Below the pieces are notes generated by a model. That model searched no databases, was not told the origin of the DNA, and was given only the letters and a program-made list of their open reading frames with translations. A DNA stretch of 64,000 nt, taken from Nephrocerus scutellatus. Lineage: Eukaryota; Arthropoda; Insecta; Diptera; Pipunculidae. A program made the position numbers and the translations under genes. Position 1 is the stretch's first letter, and the number at the start of each line of letters is the position of its first letter. Of this stretch, positions 58,470-64,000 are shown piece by piece. The stretch is taken from the NCBI GenBank assembly GCA_947095585.1, contig OX352763.1, positions 26,709,462-26,773,461 of the forward strand, read 5' to 3'.

Positions 58470-58720
58470 ACGAAATTCTATTACAGCTGTTTGGTGCTGG
58501 TTTCATGCTGAAGAGGTTATTGTCCTATAATTTTTCTGCAATGATGCTGGCAACAGTCAATGTAGATTGCTACCGAATTATGCTGACTGACTTTAAGATA
58601 AATTGGAGGAGGTTGACCATGATCATATGTGTTTTCAACAAGACGCCGTCACATATCATACAGCTGGTCAAGCAATTGAGTTATTGAAGTCCAAGGTCAC
58701 GCCGCCCTTTATTTTATTTT
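58470..58720 (+). pseudogene. DD41D mariner transposase fragment
   Basis: Plus strand: VWCWFHAEEVIVL (about 58488), NVDCYRIMLTDF (58558-58593), LEEVDHDHMCFQQDAVTYHT and AGQAIELLKSKV (58602-58697). This is the middle of the transposase with its second catalytic D (QQDAVTYH). Related to the 4.5 kb copy but diverged, with frame breaks. Confidence 0.65.
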
Positions 58721-59819
58721 TTATTCGAATATCGGCATATTACGTCTCTTATAGCCGAACTCCTGATGCAATCGATCAACCTTGTTCAGATTTTTTTTCT
58801 AATTAAACAACGTCTCTAATCAAAAAATTCAGAAGGACTGACTCCCGAACTTTATTTTTGTCCCAAACACACGACACACACGAGCGACGCGATTCGGTGA
58901 TCATCCGGGTGGATATTGGGTCAAAAATCTCTAGTAAAGCGAAGTTTATTTAAAAATTATAATCACCTACAAATGTACGAGTATACCTTGAGTTTAGTCT
59001 GAGTGTTTTAAAAAAAAAATATGAAATGTGGAGCTTGCATATTTGATCAAAGTACCCAAAGACGTTGCCCCATTTTTTTAAAGCGCTGGTCTCATTATCT
59101 CTTCTATATTTTGAAGTTGAGTGTGATATTTTGATTTAGATAGAGTTACTCACAAAGATATTAAGTAGCGAATAAAGCAAATAATTTGCACTGCTATGTC
59201 AGACCGGATGAGGTATTTCTTTTTAATTGAAAGCCAGAAATTGTCGATCGATTGATTGGAAAATAATAATTTCAAAGTCAAATCAGTTGACTCAGCTCAG
59301 CAAACACTTTCTGTGCTTTTATTCAAAGATGGTACAAAGCTTCTGGTTTTGTCGATAATGGTTGTGCTATCTATTCGTGGTTTGAAATATCAAATTCGGA
59401 AAGAAAATATTTCGTTTAAATTGAATCTCAAGTGCTGAAAGATGAAGAGTCGACAATTACAGCTTTATAAGTGCGCTACTTTTCATAAGCTTTCTGACAG
59501 TTACAACCTCTTTCAAAACTTTAGCTGGGCATTCTTTTTTAGCTTCTAATGCTTTCCTATTAATCACACAATGTGTGCATTTAATATCTTAAAATCCATT
59601 TTTATTTTCTGTCATTGCAGCCGCTCAGAGTTACTATGAATCCCAACGCAATTTTCCCAAGACTGATAATCGCGACCCCAAAAAATATCTTGCGACCCCA
59701 TTTGCGACTGACTAGAGCAACTAGAATTGTTGTAAGATAAATGATAAATGAAATTTCTGGAATATTGTTAATGGAAGTCTGGAATACTTAAGGGTTAAAA
59801 AGTCACATAAATTAAAAGC
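58721..59819. other. Unassigned AT-rich DNA
   Basis: No gene recognised. Two CGACCCC-containing strings near 59668-59705 may be worn transposon ends. Confidence 0.3.
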
Positions 59820-60265
59820 ACCGCGCTAAGCGTCTGATGCTCTATTAATATTGTTTTAAGCAAAAAGACGTCAAAAAGACCTCCAGAATACCAAAAATTG
59901 AGACCCCTTCTCAAGACACTTATCAAGATCCTCTTACGACTCCTTAAGACCCTCTCAAGACAACACCCAACCACCTCCAGACCCCCTCAAGACTCCCTCT
60001 AAAGCAGGTCCACTAAATGACCCCAAACAGACCCCCAAAACACCCAAAAAAAACTTCCCAAGACCCCGCTCAAGAAATTTTTCAATGGCTGCATCAAAAC
60101 CACGTCAAGACCTTTCTCAAGATCACTCCAGACCCTCTCAAGACCTTATTTAAGACCGTCTTAAAACCAAGACCCTCTCAAGACCACCTAAATAAACCCT
60201 CAATACCGCCTCAAAACCCCCTAAAGAACCCCCTAAGACCCCGTAGGAAACCCGCAAGACATTCC
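59820..60265. repeat. C-rich minisatellite array (array 4)
   Basis: About 400 bp of AAGACCCTCTCA-type units in the reverse orientation to array 1, with the left flank AGCACCGCGCTAAGCGTCTG (59817-59836) that array 1 also shows inverted. Open frames rich in PKTLKT are products of the repeat. Confidence 0.8.
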
Positions 60266-61260
60266 TCAAGACTCACCACCAAAAATTTCTACTATAAAAA
60301 CGCATACGGAACTGTCAACTAACAGCATTAGAATGAGAATAATATACAAACCGACATAGACACCGGTAAGTTTATATAAAAGCATTAAATAAGCGGAGTA
60401 AGCTTTTAACATCCAGGTCAGCTTCGATAATCGGAAGTATTTTATTAGTTCGACTTCGCAACATTAAAGCATTAAAAGATTGGAGGAAATTTTAAACTAC
60501 TTGTACTTATCGAGTTCAACTGAGTAATAACGAAACTGTGAGTCGCAAGTGTTCAACGTTTTGCTATCTACTAAGTCAAATTATGCGTGCAGAAGTATAT
60601 AATTATGTAGTTAAATAGAAATATTGTTAATAAACGAACAAAAAGAGCAATAAACCAATTTTTGTTGAAGCGCTCGGGTGCACTCGCTGTACAAATGCAA
60701 TTAAAAAACCGTTTTATAATATATGCACAGTTAAAATTTAAAACTAAATCTAACAGAAGAAAATAAAATGTATGTTCATTTTAGTAGCTTTCACTTATTA
60801 GTCTGTAAAGGAGGAAGCGAACTAATAGATAGAAAAAGCATCTGTTTGCTTTGAGATTCAACAAAACAAGAAGAGTGACAAACCTTCATTTTCATAATTT
60901 ATTAATTCAGGTTTTCTTCTGAAGTTAATATAAACATTCAAAATGTTCGTTTCCACTTTAAAAAGAGAAGAAGGTAATAAAAAAATTTAATATGGAAATT
61001 GATGCAAATTTATGTTTCTTAGGGCTCTTGCTACGGGGTATAAAGGAAAACGTCTCATTTAAAAAGTTTACTCAGTTTATCCTCTTTATTGTCAGCTCCA
61101 AACGGAAATGTTACTTCTCTACCATTAAAAGATGTTAAAGATTTTTAACGAAAGTGAAATCAATACAAAAAATTATGATTTATGCATAACAAGCGTAGCT
61201 GATACTCTTCGCTCATGCGATGTCTCCTGCCCATTGGAGCCTACTTCTCTTCACGATGTC
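60266..61260. other. Unassigned AT-rich DNA
   Basis: No gene or element recognised. Confidence 0.3.
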
Positions 61261-61269
61261 ACGATGCTA

Positions 61270-61500
61270 GTAGATATTGTCATTATAAAGTCTCCCTTAG
61301 AGTTTCCTCTCGCACGCGGCGATTATTTCTGGTCCCGTGATGTTATCGACTGCTACAATTGACCCGATATAGTTAGCGCAGGCCAGTCCATCCTTTTATC
61401 GGAATTGTGACAGCTGTTGATCAGATACATTGGTCATGGTAATTCTACATAGTCCTGTCAGTTTATTTAGGATGCCATGGCCATATAACGTTCTACTCTG
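61270..61500 (-). pseudogene. RTE relic scrap
   Basis: CTACATAGTCCTGTCAGTTT (about 61450) and its neighbours match the 29135-29185 part of the RTE relic; the rest is diverged. Confidence 0.4.
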
Positions 61501-61924
61501 GCTGTATTAATTTATTACTCAAACATATCAACATAAAACTGTTTTAACTTTGGCTCGATTAAACATATATCAGATTAGGTACTTAGGGTTAATATAATGA
61601 CATTTCAGATGAAAATTTACAAAAAAAATCATTTACATAGGCTCGGTCTAGACAGTACAGACTGTATCTTTATTTTAATTTCTGCACTTTATTAATTTTT
61701 TTTTGTACGTAATAATCTTGATAATTTGATCTTTTTAATGATATGAACTTGCGTTGCATTGATAAGTTCATATAATCCATAATCTACTGTATTTTCTAAT
61801 GTCTCGCTTTGCGCCCTGCACTGCTTCCCCATCGCTACGGGCTACAAACTGCTATTTACACTTTAATTGGTTAAAAATAGCGTGATATAATAAATAAATC
61901 GTCTCCTCAGACAAAAATATCATA

Positions 61925-62405
61925 TACAAAGAAATGCAAACGATTTTAAAATTCGTAGAGAGAAATATTATCCCAGACCATCAAATTGGAATCAGAAATC
62001 TATACTCGACGATTGACCAAAGTTATCGTATCACTAAGGTCATTGAACAATCGCTTGAAGAGAAAAAAGTTTGTTCAAAAATATTGTTACATGTAGGTCA
62101 AGCTTTTGATAGAACCTGTAATGATGGATTGATTTACAAGCTCAAACTACTGTTTCCAAGAATCAAACGAGGAAGCTCATTCTGACCTAAGGAAAATTCA
62201 AGCAGTCGAAGGCAGTGTACTAGGACGAACTATTTACTTTTGTTCGATGAAAATATTGCTGCTACATTCGCGACAATAATACTGAATCAACAGAAAAATT
62301 ACAAACAGCTATTTCCAAAGTACCACGCTGGACTATGAAGTGGCGTGTCAAATTAAACGAACCAAGTCTGTGTATATTGATTTTTCCAACAAACATATCC
62401 AGCAC
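61925..62405 (+). pseudogene. Jockey-like non-LTR RT relic
   Basis: Plus strand: IIPDHQIGIRNLYSTIDQSY then RITKVIEQSLEEKKVC and LLHVGQAFDRTCNDGLIYKL (61963-62150). These are the RT blocks H/QFGFR..STxxQ and LDVxxAFDxVWH of a Jockey-type element, with D of the palm kept in AFD. The LHVG where LDVA is expected shows decay. A further piece with KLQTAISK and WTMKWRVKLNEPS lies at 62290-62370 after a deletion of the YADD region. Confidence 0.65.
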
Positions 62406-62409
62406 AAGT

Positions 62410-64000
62410 ATCAACTGATCGCTATTGTTCCGCGATAGCTACATGGCATGAAGTACTTTTTCCCTTCTAGGAATAAGTTTGTCCAATCAAAGGAAGATGG
62501 ATGGTATGACTCGAGCTGTAAAGAGGCTTCTAGGATTAGAGAGAAAAACCGAATAAATTTGAAACGAGCCAGAAATGGTTGCAATGCCCATCTGCGGCGA
62601 GTCAAATTCGCCTACGACCAAAAATTGAGGCAAAAAATACTTCAATGTCCCAAAGGTAGTAACAATTTTTGGTCATTCGGGAAAAGAGCTAAAAATACTG
62701 CCTCGTCCCAAGGTCATTTATAATGACATTCCATTTGTCAGCTCTAAGGAAAAGGCCAATCTGTTTTCTATGCAGTTTTTTTGCAGCTAGCTCTACGCTT
62801 CCAGAGTGTGCATTGCTGCCGTATGCACCTCCGAGTATTAAACACTCTATGGAACAGATTTTCATTCGTACTCGTGCAGTTGCTAGAGTTTTAAACGAAC
62901 TCAACACTCAAAAAATCGCTGGACCAGGTGGTATTTCCCAATTACTTCTGAAGAGGTGTTCATCCAATCTAGCATTACCACTGCGTAAGCTTTTTCATCT
63001 ATTTTATTCTTCTGGACTCTTCTCGAGAAGTTGAAAAGAGCCTTTGTCCAGCCCATACCCAAAAAAGGCGAGCCGTCGTCTCACTCTTCGTACCGACCCA
63101 TAGCATTTACATCCATTCTTTCCAAGGTCAAGGAAACGCTGATCAATTTTTAGCTCAAGAAATATCTTGAAACCAACGAATTCCTTAGTGAACGGCAGTA
63201 TGGATTTCGTTGTCAACGTTTTATACTAGTGATTTGATGGTATATCTCACCGAACAGTAGAACCAGTTTTTGCATCAATTTGGCGAAAGCAAAGCTGTTG
63301 CACTCGATATTTTCAAGGCATTTGACAGAGTTTGGCATCAAGCTCTTTTGTCCAAAATGCCTACTTATGGAGTTGATGTAAAACTGCTTCATTTTATTAG
63401 AAGCTGTCTTTTGAACCGCCCAATTCAAGTTGCTTTGGACGGTTTCAAGTCTAAAATACATCAGATAAATGTTCTGTTTTATCTCCGACACTCTTTCTCA
63501 TTTTTATTAATGATTTCTTGTCCATTATTTCTAATCCAATTCACTCTTTCGCTGACGACAGCACTCTCAGCTTCTCATATAAATTTGAAGAACGTCCATC
63601 CACTTCTCATGAGGAACTCAAACAACTACCTATGTTAAGCACGTTAAATTATGTCCTGCATATTAAAATGGGGGGAAAACAATTGAGTAGAATTTAACGC
63701 TTCCAAAACCAATGCTGTCTTTTGTCGTCCATGCAAATCTTGAATCCAATTCCATTATCCATGAATGGTACTTGCATTCAGGAAACTAATAAACTGGAAA
63801 TTCTCGGTATGTGCCTTAACGACAAGCTTCGTTGGAATTACCACATATTCAGCGTCGCCAAAAATTCTGCGAAATGTTTAGGTTTTCTAACCCGGTGCAA
63901 GAAATACTTTACTCCCTCTGATCTGGCTACTATCTACAAGGCTTTTATTCGTCCTAAACTTGAGTATAATTGTTAAACATGGTCTGGTGCGCCTAAAACT
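62410..64000 (+). pseudogene. CR1/L2-like non-LTR relic, runs off the window end
   Basis: Same family as 20940-22240, with RARNGCNAHLRRVKFAYDQK (62568-62627) and QCPKGSNNF. It extends further: VARVLNELNTQKIAGPGGIS (RT fingers, about 62880-62940), PKKGEPSSHSSYRPIAFTSI (about 63058-63118), IFKAFDRVWHQALLSKMPTY (about 63310-63370), SFADDSTLSF (about 63545) and KLEILGMCLNDKLRWNYHIF (about 63790-63850), then KYFTPSDLATIYKAFIRPKL. The catalytic FADD box survives, but stops and frame changes occur throughout. Confidence 0.8.

Overview
This 64 kb window is eukaryotic, AT-rich DNA. Its intron structure, Drosophila-style exons and transposon families point to a dipteran, most likely a tephritid-type fruit fly. 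That placement is inferred from the Osvaldo-like LTR element, the DD41D/rosa-like mariners and the tRNA-headed SINEs; no sequence search was possible. Host coding sequence is sparse, and most recognisable features are transposable-element copies of very different ages.

Host genes. At 26.5-30.6 kb there is a two-exon gene fragment. Exon 1 (26524-27554) encodes 343 residues plus two bases and matches no family I know. After a 2.9 kb intron, exon 2 (30416-30616) encodes the start of an ankyrin-repeat region that resembles the insect forked/espin family. Both splice junctions are good and keep the reading frame. At 52.9 kb there is a separate candidate first coding exon (52938-53164) behind a long 5' leader; its splice donor has the same phase as exon 2. 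This is consistent with two promoters feeding shared downstream exons outside the window, but that is not proven.

The main element is a complete, apparently young Ty3/gypsy-superfamily LTR retrotransposon at 31182-40185 (9004 bp, 1179-bp LTRs, TGCT target duplication, tRNA-Lys-type primer site). It has intact Gag-Pro and Pol frames and no separate env. Its size, LTR length and primer site fit the Osvaldo group. It lies inside an older minus-strand RTE-type retrotransposon, probably within the intron after ankyrin exon 2. Its LTR and leader carry three sets of tandem stem-loops whose arms differ in sequence but keep pairing. This covariation is the most unusual observation in the window.

Old elements by region. 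0.2-1.75 kb: RNase H-bearing non-LTR relic. 4.2-5.9 kb: RTE relic split by an internally deleted DD41D mariner. 8.3-9.6 kb: mariner and piggyBac relics. 11.3-18.5 kb: several RTE relics, one split by a SINE with a perfect 8-bp target duplication. 19.7-22.2 kb: mariner fragment and CR1/L2-like relic. 28.2-29.2 kb: RTE relic with a SINE inside. 40.8-41.2 kb: tandem repeat of about 165 bp. 42.3-44.8 kb: RTE fragment, then a 1.66 kb minisatellite. 45.5-50.7 kb: RNase H-type non-LTR relic, a short minisatellite and a mariner relic. 53.5-54.4 kb: minisatellite and a second SINE with target duplication. 58.5-64 kb: mariner fragment, minisatellite, Jockey-like and CR1/L2-like RT relics, the last running off the end. 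The rest is AT-rich, unassigned DNA.
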